Under the pieces are notes generated by a model. That model was not told the DNA's origin. It saw nothing but the letters and a program-made list of their open reading frames with translations, and did no database searches. Below, in pieces: positions 11,226 to 22,739 of a DNA stretch of 64,000 nucleotides; within the stretch, counting starts at the first letter, position 1; the number at the start of each line of letters is the position of its first letter. Position numbers and translations under genes: made by a program. This stretch comes from Lineus longissimus (taxonomy: Eukaryota; Nemertea; Pilidiophora; Heteronemertea; Lineidae). The DNA lies in contig NC_088311.1 in assembly GCF_910592395.1 (NCBI RefSeq), positions 15,070,501-15,134,500 on the forward strand, in the 5' to 3' direction.

Positions 11226-11252
11226 GTGAGTTGGGGGGGGGGGGGGGGCTGG

Positions 11253-11540
11253 CATGTTACGTTTTGGTGAATTGATTGTCCATGTAGCTACTGTGCGCGA
11301 GTTCCATCTGCATTGATTTGGAATAGAAGAATATTGCTGTTTGGAAAGGGTTATTAGGAAAGGTGTGGTCTAAGATCATATTTTGCCAATTTTTTCTTAA
11401 AAGTTGCATGCTAGCTACGGCCATGTTTTGGTGAATTAATTGTTCATGTAGCTTTTGTGTGCAAGTTCCATCTACACTGATATGGAATAGAATATTGCTG
11501 TTTGGAAAGGGTAATTTAGGAAGGGTGTGATCTAAGGTAC
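11253..11540 (+). repeat. Two-copy tandem repeat, ~172-bp period
   Basis: Copies at about 11253-11366 and 11425-11540 share 'gttttggtgaatt', 'gcaagttccatct' (variant gcgag) and 'gaatattgctgtttggaaag'. Nothing coding was recognised. The following region, 11541 to about 14950, holds no supported gene or element; it is AT-rich single-copy-looking sequence with a short G-run near 14507. Confidence 0.65.
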
Positions 11541-14500
11541 ATAGGTATGTGTATTGTAAAATCCATCAGGGGTTTCACATCTTCGGAGGTTGGCGCATCT
11601 TCAGTACTGGAATGTAAAATGTGCAAAAATACTAGAGCCATCAGGTGATGGCAAAGATTCATCTCCGGGGAACCGACACTGACAGATGGACAATTTTTAG
11701 ATGTGATAAGGAAATGATAGACAAGGTTAGGATATTTTGGGATGGTTCCTTGGACTGTCAAAACCCAGTAGACAACCAGTAACTGCAGTCTGGACCTTTA
11801 CATCGAATCCTTTGAAGTTCAGCATGTGACAATCCAGTCCATTATTCATGGTCACAACCTAAAGTCAGCTGGCCACGCGCCATTTTCGGGCAAATTCTCT
11901 AACCACGATGACATCATTTTTTTCTCATTAACATTATGTTAGGCGGTAATTTTGCGATGATTGGGCACGGTTCGGAAAATGCTTGGTTTCTATATTTTCC
12001 TGCAAACACTGCTCAAAGTTGTGTGACACAGATTAAGAGTAACCTCCGCTTATTTGTCGAACCAATTGTTGGTAAAGAAAGAATGTGATTAATTTTTACT
12101 TGGTCTTTTAAGACAGGGTTAATGACAAAATTTTACATAATTTTGAGAAAATCCTTGCTTCTTCGCTCAAAAAAGAGATGATAGATACGGTTGTCCAACT
12201 AGAAAAATCTATACATCGTTATAAATATTGTGAAGATTATCCTCTGTAAAAATGGTATTAATCTGTTATCAAAGACTTATTTTCGGGAAAGTTTTATGAA
12301 ACGTGACAGAACTGCTGCTGAAACTCGCGGCTGAACAGTGCAGTCACGTGATGTAAACAAAGCGATCGAAACAAGTTTATTTTGGGCCCAAAGAAATCAC
12401 TGCTATATGCTTGTTCAACAGTCGAACTGACTCGATACCCACTGAATTAGTTGATTTTGAGTTAATTTATCATGTAATACATCATTCATACGAATAGATA
12501 TGCTCTTTGACTGTGAATTTGGTGTTTTGTTAGCTGTCTTTTCTGCTGATTTTCATTTGGGTTCGCTGTGTTTGTATGCACGTATAACGTGTGTAATCCA
12601 CAGTGTATAGTGTAGACTTGCTTGCTGTGCACATTACCTACACACTGTGTAATAGAGTGTATACGTGATGAGCAAAATACCTTGAGGGTATTTAAATGTG
12701 TCCCTTTTTCATTGGTAACTAGAGTTTACCCGCAGGGCCAGGGGCCATGACTTAAATTTATCGCTATTAATCGAAATATTTTTATTCATTATAAGGCTAC
12801 CATTACTGTAATACAATAAAACATGTATCGATGCGGCAAGCCTGACACACAAAGAAGTTGTGACTGTGTGGCATGGATAAAGATTTCCTTTAAACCATGT
12901 TAAACATTAACTGACTATCCACAGGAACCACACACTTGGAACAGAGACAAAAGCTTAAAATTTTGCACAGGTATACTAGACATCATGTGCAAGTAGAAAA
13001 AAACATCTCAGGCATGTTATACTATGGTAGGAAAAAAAATACAACCATGTAATAAGCCGTGACCCACCTTGACCCGGCTGTTAGCCAATCAGGTGCCGTT
13101 GTGGTGACAACACGTGGCAACAAGCCTGTTTCAGCAGGTTTGTTCACAAAATGTCTGGCTTTCTATTGGCTAATGAAGGGGTTGCACGGGATTCCTGTTC
13201 TTATGACGTAAAAGGGGATTTCTAACAGGACATTTTGATATGACCTATGGGGGATTCCCCCCGATAGTTCAGAAATGGCAAACGAAGAAAATACGACGAT
13301 TTTGTGAATTTTTTAACAATTTATTGATCTTTCTGGAATACCATGACTACAAAACACTGGATTTTAAGATATTTATACTTAGTAGATCACAATAAACTTT
13401 GTTTCAGGTGATATTTTGGTAATTAAACAATCCATTTTTGACCAAAACTGAAAATCGATCTGGTAGTGCATTTTCAATGTATTTTGGTTTCAATGGCTAA
13501 TTACTCGAAATGAACTTTGGCGTCATGCGACTGCTTTCGCCAGAATGTGTCACATATGTGTGTTCCCAGCCTGGAGTCCAAAACCTGAAGTGCTACACAA
13601 TAATATTAGATTCACCAAGAAAGTTGGTAACCAACGACATAAATTACTTGGAGAATGAGATGGCGGATTACCATTAGGGAATTATAGCCAGAAACTTCAT
13701 CACAATCGTGACAATTGTGCGTTCAAAACACCAATGAATTACACAAAATCACCCAAACTCCACTTGTAAGATATACATCCACTGAAAATTGTTGTTGAAA
13801 CCTCGGTAAACATGTTTTCTCAAAAACGCGCGTTTTTAAACTGGGCCGGTCATACTGTACATTTTCTGCCATAACTCGGCCAAATATCCAGATAAATTGA
13901 CAATTCTTGCACCAAATTGTAGCTGAGAGTCTCTGCTTTCAAGGCATATATAAACATCAGTAACTTAATCTGGAGTCATGTGACTGATTTTGCCAGAGCC
14001 GGTCACATATTTGGTTTTCCCATCTGTGATTGAAACTGTAACTGCGAGTGTATTTGTATTTATGAAAGTTTATGTCAATTATAAGAAATAGAATAGTTGG
14101 ATTTCCATCATCATTCTTTTCTCCCCCATAATATTTGATGGAGAATCTACTGGACTCCAAGTTATTTCTACAGCTAGTTTTCCCTGAATCACTTCCTTAA
14201 TTCTCCCCCATAACAATAGCAGGTCATGTGATCTTTGAGAGGCAGGAAATGAAATTGTAAACCAACACACGTGCTCAGTTCAAATGGTCAACAAATGCAC
14301 GTTGGCGATTGCGGACTTGGGTATTCCTGGTGTTTTGAAAAGGGTTTCTCAGAGTGGGACTAGACTATAGGTAGGAGCTGGGGGTGAAATTGGTGGTATT
14401 CATCTTACTGAAATATGCAATTAAGGGTTTTAGCCTTATGTGATGGGGACTGTGTTGACCGTGTGTTTAGGGGTCATACGCACACATCTGAGAATAACAT

Positions 14501-14958
14501 TGAGGGGGGGGGGCAATATTGAGTACACTGTACATTTTTACGATTATTTGCATAGGGCCTTTGCATAGCCTATATAGCCTAGCTAGGGCAGACAACATCT
14601 CGTTGCATATACACTGTGTACTAGGCTTTCCTGTACAGACTAATGCGTTATTGTATGGATGGATCATATTTATCATACATGCACTGCAAGCTGCGCACAA
14701 CCTCTCAAATTCCCGCATGAAATTCCAGGGAAAATCCATATCCATATTTGGTCTTGAAATGCAAAATGTGGACCACGATGGCGGTAATTGATCAATTCCA
14801 GTGTCTGAAATTTAATTCTAATTTCGTCACTGTGCGAGTTTGACAACATTGACCCAGACGGCCCTGATCACCACTGACCTGAAAACTGAATTCATCCATA
14901 ACAAAGTTTGTACCGAATTCCAGAGTCAAAACGAAAATAAACAAATGAAGTATAAATT

Positions 14959-15014
14959 ATAATAACTTTTATTTCTAACCTTAGACATAATAACTTTTAT
15001 TTCTAACCTTAGAC
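14959..15014 (+). repeat. Perfect 28-bp tandem duplication
   Basis: Bases 14959-14986 are repeated exactly at 14987-15014. The unit starts 'ataataacttttatttctaa'. It is a recent small duplication with no evident function. Bases 15015-15360 show no recognised feature. Confidence 0.9.
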
Positions 15015-15364
15015 ACATTTGATTCATGTTACATCACCACACAAATTAATGCATTTCTTTTCCTGAATGCATATGTACTTGTTCATAAACAGGCACCGGG
15101 ATTCCCTTGTGCACCCACGTGATCTATCTAAGTTCTATTTTTGTCATAGGGGAATACCTTTACAGGCGAGCAACAAACTTGTCCAAAACTCATCAAGAAA
15201 GGCTTCTAGCCAAGTTACATTCCTACCAATCCTGCAACTTTGATAGCGATGCCTACCGTCTTTCGCGAGGTATCTCGTCCAGAAACCCAGACCAGAAGTG
15301 CCGGAGAGAGATTTTGAGTAAAACCAATTAACACTGCACCACTATGTAGTGTGATGCAGTCTTA

Positions 15365-15785
15365 ATAAGCAAGATATTGCACTTTCTGCCTTTTTTAGTT
15401 TTGGCCTCCTGGTGGCCAAGACGATCCGATCGAAATATAGTGTCAGAGGTTACATGACGTAGGGAGTCAAGTGTACCAAAGTTCAAATTCATAGCTTTAA
15501 TACTCAAACGGCCAATTTACACCATTTGACCTCTGTGACATTGAATGTTGGGTCAAATCAAAAACCTGAATGATATCCTTGCTAGGAGAACAAAAAATGT
15601 TATCGAAAACGAGTCACTTATAAGAGAGATATCACACTTTTAAGATTTCCATTTTTGGCCCCTGGTGGCCAAGTCAAGAATTAGATCACACCGAAATTCA
15701 ATGTCTGAGGTCACCTGACCTGGGGGGGGGGGGTCCTATGCACAAAGTTTCAAGTTCATAGTTCTAGCAGTTAAGGCAACAATTT
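15365..15785 (+). repeat. Core-repeat fragment (B-like units)
   Basis: It contains 'ttggcctcctggtggccaag', 'catttgacctctgtgaca', and a second unit ending in a poly-G-extended 'gacctggggggggggggtc'. The tail is missing: the family sequence stops after 'agttctagcagttaag'. Confidence 0.65.
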
Positions 15786-15949
15786 TATGATCTGATAGAT
15801 GTAAAATACGAGGGTCAATTCATTTTTTTCTATTTTACGTGTTGACCTAAGGCCCAAAATTTGGAGAAAAAAATACGGGAGAAAGTTTTTTTAAATTTTC
15901 ATTTTGCCCTCCTTGGGTAACTTTCAGGGTGCCCATAAAACAAGGAATA

Positions 15950-17065
15950 TAATAACTTAGGCCTAAGCTTCAATATCTTGGCCAGTTCCACCAGTTTTAA
16001 TTCCACTGAATAATATTATTCTTCTCTGCTCAATGGCACCAAAGAAAATTAACGGTACCATCTAAGTATAGCATTTTGGTTATAAAGTTGACTGAATTTC
16101 AGGGATAATTGTCGAGAGTAAAATAGGTGCATTGTCACATGAAAATTGATTGACATTTAATCATTAGTTTAGGCAAAACAAATATTTAATGAATTTTCAA
16201 GATGGCCACCTGGCAGTCATATTGTTTATGAGATTCAGGGTTATTGTAGAGTGTGCATGTCACATGGAAATTTGTTAAAATCAGTTCAACAGTTTAGGGG
16301 TAATTTTCAAGATGGTGGTCTGGCGGCTGAAAATTGGGGATATTGTTAAAGGGACATTATAGGCAGCTGCTAGGCAGCCAAGACAGTAGGTCGAAATGAT
16401 TACCGCTTGTACCAGGGATGTATTTAGTGCTAAGTCTGACAGGACTCAGGGCCCTTACCGTGTATACTAGTCGCTTGAAAATGGCCAAATTAGCCCATCT
16501 CCTCCTGCCTATAGGCCCCCTTCAAGAGCACATAGACACATAATCACATGAAATTTGGTTGCAATCAGATCATTAGTTTCGGAGTAATACGACTCGTCGA
16601 GTTCAAGTGAACACCTTCTGGTTGCTCCTTGAAACCCCTGATTGATTTCTGTGGAGACCGGGGTAATAATATACGATATCCCAAAGCGCTTTGATCGAGA
16701 ACTATAGTGTCACGGAAATGCGCTATATAAAGGACTCATTATCACTATTATTATTATTATTATCATTATTATTATTATTATTATCATTATTATTATTATT
16801 ATTATTATTATTTATTTAATTTTCAAGATGGCCAACTGGCAGCCATATTGGTAGACGGATTTGACTAAAAATTGAGGATATTGTAAAGATAACATAGATA
16901 CATAATCACCTGAAATTTAGGTGCAATCCGATCATCGGTTAGTAATAGGAATTTGTTTAATTTTCGAGATGGCCGCTTGATGCCTGGGCAGGCAAAGTTT
17001 TGGGGGTAGAATAGAGGGTCCTTAGATACATGTCCAAACAAGTTTAGAACCTTCCAGCTCAAATG
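15950..17065 (+). repeat. Second tandem-repeat family ('tttcaagatggccgcctgg' units)
   Basis: Units of about 140-150 bp carry 'ttttcaagatggccacctgg', 'gatttgactgaaaattg' and 'aatcacatgaaatttggttg'. Similar arrays lie at 47700-48150 and 54620-54790. Elsewhere (35495, 47690) they follow the head 'tgctcacctcagg', which links them to the same element superfamily. An outer terminus like the 629/1908 element sits at 16355-16390. Confidence 0.6.
16672..16815 (+). mobile_element. LINE 3' tail with (ATT)n
   Basis: 'gaaatgcgctatataaagga' is followed by about 70 bp of (ATT/ATC)n. This is the usual 3' terminus of CR1/L2-type LINEs in invertebrates. No coding part remains upstream. A similar short tail ((ATA)n next to 'tttgtaaagcgcctg') interrupts a core repeat at about 27202-27247. 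Confidence 0.65.
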
Positions 17066-17074
17066 GAAACGAAA

Positions 17075-18108
17075 TGTTCCACCTGATTAAGTGAACTTTG
17101 GCCTCTTGATAAGTATGTCACTCATAAGAGAAGTCGTACTTCCACTTATCAAAATCCCCGTGTCTTTTGCGCTTACACCTATGAATTGCCGTGTCTAAAT
17201 AGACTCGTGTGTCAAATCCCCGTGTCCATTAGCCCCATCGAGCTCGATGGGGCTAATCGGGGGCTAATTTAGACCCGTGTTCAACACAGGTTTTTTGATA
17301 GGTGGAATCTGAATAGACACGGCAATTGCAAGTTCTAAGATCCAGTGACAGATGGCGCGGTGTAGTTTCCTCGGTATTGCGCATGCGAAATCCCCCTCCG
17401 ACCGGAAAGAAACACAGGAGAGCTCCCTACGTACAGAGCACCTGTCGCCGGGGCTATTAACCATTATCTAACACCACTGATAGGTGTAAGTGCACACCGG
17501 GTTTTTTGGCAGACGGCGAAGACACAGGTCTTGAAAAAACACGGGGATTTATGATAGGTGGAACTACGACTAGAGATAACACACTTTTTAGGTTTCCACT
17601 TCTGGCACCCTGGTGGCCAAGTCAAGAATCAGATCGGACTGAAATTTAGTGTCAGAGGTAACATGACATAGGGAGTCATGTGTACCAAATTTCAAGTTCA
17701 TAGCTTTATTGGTTAAGATATGTGCCATAGTTACACTCAAACGGCTAATTCACACCTTCTGACCTCTGTGACCTTGAAAACTACGTCAACTCAGAAACCC
17801 GTATGACAGGTGATGCATCCTTGCTATGAGAACCTACCACTAACATTTTATCCAAAACGAGTAGCTCATGAGAGAGATATCACACTTTTTAGGTTCCCGG
17901 TTCTGGCCCCCTGGTGGCGAAGCCAAAAATCAAATCGAACAGAACTTCATTGTCAGAAGTCACCTGACCTGGGGGATCCTGTGTACAAAGTTTCAAGTTC
18001 ATAGCTTTAGTGGTTAAGAAACGTGCCACTGTTTTTGAAACAGGATAAAGACAACGACGGACGAAAGACACTGCGCTGTTCAATAGACTACCCTACGGTG
18101 AGCCAAAA
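17075..18108 (+). mobile_element. B-type core-repeat element tail, split by a MITE
   Basis: B-type units end in 'gtttttgaaacaggata', a short GACGACGG tract and 'taccctacggtgagccaaaa' at 18108. The first unit is interrupted between 17131 and 17572 by a MITE; joining across it restores the family sequence 'ctcataagagataacacact'. The element end lies only 70 nt from the donor of the next HAUS3 exon. Confidence 0.7.
17132..17571. mobile_element. 440-bp MITE with TIRs and 5-bp target duplication
   Basis: The ends are inverted repeats ('agtcgtacttccac' against 'agtcgtagttccac', then 'aaatccccgtgt'). AGAGA flanks both sides (17127-17131 and 17572-17576), as expected for a target-site duplication. 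The host repeat is intact around it. Inside is a perfect 28-bp palindrome at 17229-17256 centred on CGAGCTCG. No ORF is credible, and the superfamily is unassigned. Confidence 0.8.
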
Positions 18109-18177
18109 GTATTAATTGTTTTTCATCTGGATGAAAATAGAAGGAGAATTCAGGAGAATTTCATGTGCGAGTCTTAC

Positions 18178-18330
18178 CTCTCTTTCTTCCAAATCTAAGA
18201 GTGTTTTCTTCAATTCCAATGAGGTAGCAGTCAAGATACGATGTGTATCACAATGATTCCTTCCTTCAATCTCATATGCCATAGTGAGTAACTCATATCG
18301 TGACCTTTGTATTATCAGTTGGTCCAGCAC
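18178..18330 (-). CDS. HAUS3: HAUS3 exon (conserved coiled-coil YELL..MAYEIE)
   Basis: A 153-nt exon, phase 0 at both ends. The acceptor is TTTCTTTATTAG|GTGCTG with a good pyrimidine tract and the donor is AGAGAG|GTAAGA. It encodes 51 residues starting VLDQLIIQRSRYELLTMAYE and ending in a charged KKTLLDLEERE helix. The pattern 'VLxQLIxQxxxxELLxxxYEIE' is the best-conserved part of HAUS3 and directly continues the previous exon (ARQDYF...NQDK). The segment is predicted to be coiled coil and to pack with the other long augmin subunits. This is the best-supported exon of the gene. Confidence 0.9.
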
Positions 18331-18431
18331 CTAATAAAGAAAACAAGACACACATAACCTGGTTTGTAAAAAGCAGGCTCGTGGGGTCAAAGATCAATAT
18401 ACATTAATGATGTGGATGATATCAAATAAAA

Positions 18432-19681
18432 TGAAATGGTCCAGAGACCATGTGCTCACCTGTGTCAAAGAGAAGGTCGCGGTACCTTTTTGATAGGTGT
18501 GATAATGGTGGGGTTAGTGATTATGACATTGGTAAAGCAGTATATATAATTTTATGGTTGGACCAGCAATTGTCAATGACCCCATGATGCGGACCAGGGG
18601 CACGAGGGGTTTGCAGTCCCTTGCAAAAGCAGTAGTATTTGCAGGGGTGAAATCAGTGGTCTCTGTGTGTCCCGGGTCAAATGTGTCCCAGGTCCTTTTG
18701 TCTGCTGGGTTGAATGTGTAGGGAATTCATTTGTATTTGTGTCTCTGAAAAGGAGTTAGGGTAAAAATGTAGCTTTAGAGGTTACAAAAAGTGCCATCCT
18801 TTTCTAACGGCGGTGCTGCCGGATGACCTTGATCCTGCGACCTTGAACCGTAGGTAAAAAAACTGCAGACGATATATGATGCATCATTGCTAGAAGTACC
18901 TACCATGTTTTTTTTCTAACTTTTCGGACCAGTAAAAAGCGAACAATGGCATATTTTCACTTTTAATTTAGCCCCCTGGTGGCCAAACCGTGAATCATAT
19001 GACGCCATGATTTAGTCTCTGAGAAGTGGTCACCCAGGGGTACATTTGTACTAAATTTGAGATCTCTGGCTAAAGTGGTTACAAAACATGCCACCGTTCT
19101 CTAACGACAGTGCCGCCAGACGACCTTGATCCTGTGGCCTTGAAAAGTAGGTCGGAAAAATAATGCGGTGGATATATGATGCACCATTGCTAGAAGTACA
19201 ACCATATTTTTTTAAGGGAGCAACCGCATAATTTCACTTTTGACGTTCGGCCCCCTGATGGCCAAACCGTGCATCATATAACGCAACGATTCACCCACAT
19301 TTGTATCAAATTTGAGATCTCTGGCTAAAGCGGTTAGAAAATGTCAGTGCCGCCGACAGACTTTGACCACTGTGACCTTGAAAAGTAATCAAATCAAAAA
19401 CTTGGAGGTTTTGTGATGTAGCATTGCTAGAAGTACCTACCATATTTTATTCAAACTTTTCGGACCAGTATTAAGGGAGAAAACGCATGTTTTAACTGGT
19501 GGCCAAACCGTTAATCATATGAGGTCGCAATTCGGTCTCTTAGTATAGTAGCGGTCACCAAGGGGTACATGTGCACCAACTTGGAGTTCAATAACTTCAG
19601 CGGTAACGAAATGTGCCACCCATGTCCAATGACGGACGACGGACACTGCGTCGTTGTAAAGGCTCACAGGTGAGCCTAAAA
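18432..19681 (+). mobile_element. C-type core-repeat element, complete
   Basis: It starts 'tgaaatggtccagagaccat' (a variant head palindrome) and ends 'ggctcacaggtgagcctaaa', a hairpin plus the YAAAA end. Inside are three diverged units with 'gccccctggtggccaaaccg' and 'gaccttgaaaagtaggtc', then GACGGACGACGG. It lies about 100 bp from the acceptor of the HAUS3 exon at 18178-18330, inside the preceding intron. Bases 19682-20233 show nothing recognised beyond a G-run near 19757. Confidence 0.72.
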
Positions 19682-20233
19682 GTAGTTTTAAGGGGGGTGG
19701 GAGTGTCCTTCAGTAGTCCTCAAGGTTGGGTAAAACACCTTTATTAATGTGATCAGTGGGGGGGGGGTCCATATGCACTAATGGCAAAGCCAAGGGAGAG
19801 GGGGTTTGAATTCTGAAGAAAGTAGAAATAAACCACAAATAATATTACCTAGCAACACCGATCTGATCATACCACCATATATAATTTGAACTATAATGGG
19901 AAAGTAATTTTGATCACCTTCATTACTTCCATCTGCGGCCAGGCTATATAAGGTGCTTATGTCATTTTTAGTACACTGTCCTCAACAGTTTTCGCAGGAA
20001 GGACATCAACAATGTAGGAGCATTTTGTTCTCCCAGCTGCAAAGTTCTTTGCTATCTCTGAATCTAGGAACATCATCGGGAATGATTGTGTGGTATGATC
20101 AGCAACAGAGATTGCCAGATTGTGTTCGACAATGAAGCCAAGGAACTGAGTTTCTGCACTGTTAGTTTGCTTAGCAAGTTTGTTTCTAGCAAGTACAACA
20201 GGTGGAAGTTGTCCTCCAGCGAAAAAGATTCTC

Positions 20234-20255
20234 GCCGGTATTTTAGAACGCTCCT
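20234..20255 (+). repeat. Harbinger left terminal inverted repeat
   Basis: A 22-bp repeat, exact reverse complement of 22579-22600. Further inside, 'tcaattttagaaccttcctc' (about 20333) repeats the TIR core. Confidence 0.92.
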
Positions 20256-20589
20256 TTATTTTGGGGTTAAGGAGGCCTTCTGTGAGGACGCCTTAATTCA
20301 AGGCCGCCTCCTGTAAGGCGTCCTTATCCAAGATCAATTTTAGAACCTTCCTCGACTCGTCCTTTATTGGAGGAGTTCCTTCAGTTAAAGGTAGCCTTGA
20401 AGGCGTCCTTTCGAAAGGAAATCCTCACTCGAGGTCGACCTCAATGTTTCCTGGGCTGGCGAACAATGCCGTGATCTGATGTAACAAGTAATTCATTGCG
20501 GTTGGTTTATTGCGCTTGGTTCTGAAGGTTAAAATAAAAGCCTGCCCCGTCGCTCCAAGTGCACCAGAGGCCCCATTACGGCTGAAATT

Positions 20590-21007
20590 ATGGACGACTC
20601 AAGACGTACTGAAGCCAAGAAACGGAGGACTTTTTCGGATATCGAGAGAAATGTGCTGCTCGAACTTATCGAAAAAGAAAAGTGTGTCGTCGAACTGAAG
20701 CAGAACACATCGGGTGTATTAAAAGCCAAGAATCAGGCCTGGGATCGGATCGTAGATGGGTTCAATCAACATAAAGGATTGGAACTGTCCAATGTGAAGG
20801 CACTCAAGAAACTGTGGGACAACACGAAAGCCAAGGCAAAGAAGGACGTCAGCAAAGAAAAGAAAGATCGGTACCGGACAGGTGGAGGTCCTGCTGATCC
20901 TGCCACCAAGGCAGATGAAGCATCCCACCTTGTGACATCAATTTGCAGTGACGTATTACGACCCTTGGATGACGAATTTGACGATAATGCGGGATACCAT
21001 GGACAAG
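20590..21007 (+). CDS. Harbinger ORF1, exon 1: Myb/SANT-like DNA-binding protein
   Basis: It starts at ATG 20590. The first ~90 residues form a Myb/SANT-like trihelix domain: RRTFSDIERNVLLELIEK, then a helix with AWDRIVDGFNQH and a third with LSNVKALKKLWDNTKAKAKK. In PIF/Harbinger elements this second protein binds the transposon ends and imports the nuclease into the nucleus. The frame stops soon after, at GGT-AGA-TAG, but GACAAG|GTAGAT at 21007/21008 is a usable donor. Splicing to the acceptor at 21466 keeps the frame (phase 1) into exon 2. Without splicing the product would be 141 residues. No frame damage is seen. Confidence 0.8.
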
Positions 21008-21466
21008 GTAGATAGTTTATTTTTCAATGGTAAAATGCACCATCACGTAGACAGAAAAGCAGTTTGCCTCATGTCGTTCCGAATGTGACGAGGGCTACCC
21101 CACCAAGAAGTATTTTAACTTACTCTAGTTTCACTTCCATAACACTACCGGTACTGTTAAAAATAACCAGAAATGTCAGATTCAGAACGTTTCGTGACTC
21201 CCATTTCTTTCAGGAATGTTGTTGAAATAAACGCTCAATACGACAGTTGACGGCAGTTATTAAGTAAAGTTATAGAAGTGAAAAGAGAGAGTTTAGCTGT
21301 AAAGTAATAGAGATGGTGCACATGTAAATATGACATTCAAACAGGCCTATCCTCACTGGCAGCATAAAACCATTTGATGTTCTGTGATTTAAATTACGTT
21401 AAGATCATCATTTCGCTGCATTTGTTTTATAAAATTATCCTATTTTTGGTTTTACATGTCCACAAG

Positions 21467-21852
21467 GAACCGGGGTTCCACGAGCTGCCACTGCGACGGT
21501 AACGCTGAAGGATGTTGAGGAAGAGGGGTTTTCTGAACCAAAGCAGTCCACATCGACAGTCAAACCTGGATCGCAGGGGAAAGCCAAACGGAAATATGTG
21601 GAAGCAACAGACAGTCCAACGTCATCATGCGCATTCGGCAAAGCAGTTCGCATGCAGGAGATCGAACACGAGCTGCAGGTTAAATGCTTGAAACAGCAAA
21701 TAGAATTTCATCAGGAGGAACACCGAGAAATGAAAATGAAAGTCCTCAGAATGCAACAGCACTTCCTTCAAAGTCTCCAGGAGAAAACAAGTTCAACATC
21801 AAATGAGTCAAATCAAACGTATCCGTTGTATAACGTCTATCATCAGATGTAA
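21467..21852 (+). CDS. Harbinger ORF1, exon 2: coiled-coil tail
   Basis: The acceptor is TGTCCACAAG|GAACC, and the reading frame continues from exon 1 to TAA at 21850-21852. The joined protein would be 267 residues. The tail has a Ser/Thr/Pro-rich linker with a basic KAKRKY (possible nuclear import signal). A charged helix follows: MQEIEHELQVKCLKQQIEFH, then EEHREMKMKVLRMQQHFLQS. Such C-terminal coiled coils are common in Myb/SANT-like ORF1 proteins. The intron (21008-21466) is inferred from splice signals only. Confidence 0.72.
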
Positions 21853-21859
21853 TAAATGA

Positions 21860-22312
21860 TTAATTGAAATGTACCTGAATGTCTTTTGTCATTAATTGAA
21901 AATACCGCTGAACTATTGTTTGCCTCATTGCATTTCCAAGCACATCATGTAATGCGGCGTTGTCCACGTCCCCAATACCTTCCATTTCAGCTTCATTATT
22001 TTCATCAGGAAAATCGTCCTCACGTAAATCCGTCGCACTATTGTGAAGTACAGCTGTGGCTACAATTACTGCCATAGTGGTCGTTAATTTGCAGCGGATC
22101 CCGAATTTCAGACATGGAAAACGACGCTTCCATACACCGAACATGCGTTCAACGAGTGATCGGGTGAATCGGTACCGCTTTCTGAAGTCCTCGTCCGTCC
22201 TGTTCTCATCGGGGTCCACATAATGGAGATGGCGGACCCTACGGGGGTGTCCATTTTCGATATCCACCAGTCTTCTTATATTTTCAATGCGGTTTACGTA
22301 CGCAGCCATCAT
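21860..22312 (-). pseudogene. HARBI1-type nuclease with the catalytic core deleted
   Basis: 150 residues against about 350 for an intact HARBI1-family nuclease. The N-terminus ends with DEDFRKRYRFT and is joined directly to the C-terminal signature RSLVERMFGVWKRRFPCL, then ATAVLHNSATD and an acidic stretch. The part that should hold the two catalytic aspartates is gone; only the acidic residue in VERMFG remains. The join is in frame and leaves an open reading frame, so it arose by one internal deletion, possibly at a short Thr-Arg repeat. The product cannot cut DNA. It might still act as a repressor, which is inference. Confidence 0.88.
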
Positions 22313-22578
22313 TACCGGTGGAAGTCCAGTGGCGAAAGGAGCGAGTTGGTCGCCCGAGGAGGCTCTTAAGGAAGGTCCGGACCATCCTTAGGAATAAAGG
22401 AGATCCTCACCCAAATTGAGGAATTCCTTTCCCGAAAGGCGCATTCTAAAATCAACCCTCCCTTTAGCTAAGGAAGCAATTTTAAGGAGACCTTCATGAG
22501 GATTTGGAGGTGCATTCTAAAATCCAGTAAGGCGTCCTTGAGATGACAACAATGGGCTAAAGGAGTTCCTCAATTTCG

Positions 22579-22600
22579 AGGAGCGTTCTAAAATACCGGC
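22579..22600 (-). repeat. Harbinger right terminal inverted repeat
   Basis: Exact reverse complement of 20234-20255, followed by CTC (22601-22603). Nearby 'gcattctaaaatc' blocks at about 22442 and 22512 repeat its core. Confidence 0.92.
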
Positions 22601-22739
22601 CTCTATCACTTCAGGATGTGGCTGGTACTTTATGCATTATACCGCTGCACTGATATGACTTGGTGGTCTATTTCTATAATGAAGACCACCACAAGGGCAG
22701 CAGGGTGGCCTTCTCAAGTTTCAAATCAGACCAAATATT

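Larger units (their letters stand above)
20234..22600. mobile_element. PIF/Harbinger transposon, internally deleted nuclease
   Basis: A 2367-bp element with perfect 22-bp terminal inverted repeats (20234-20255 and 22579-22600, starting GCCGGTATTTTAGAAC). It is flanked by a 3-bp direct repeat CTC (20231-20233 and 22601-22603), and a 3-bp duplication is the mark of this superfamily. The subterminal regions (20256-20460 and 22320-22578) carry repeated 'ttttagaac' and 'ggcgtcctt' motifs, probable transposase-binding sites. It encodes a two-exon Myb/SANT-like protein on the plus strand and a truncated HARBI1-type nuclease on the minus strand, convergent, with stops 7 bp apart. It sits in a HAUS3 intron. 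It can move only if a full nuclease is supplied from elsewhere. Confidence 0.9.

Noticed and set aside
17264-17464. 66-codon minus-strand ORF
   Set aside because: It lies inside the 440-bp MITE and overlaps its fold-back sequence; no family resemblance.
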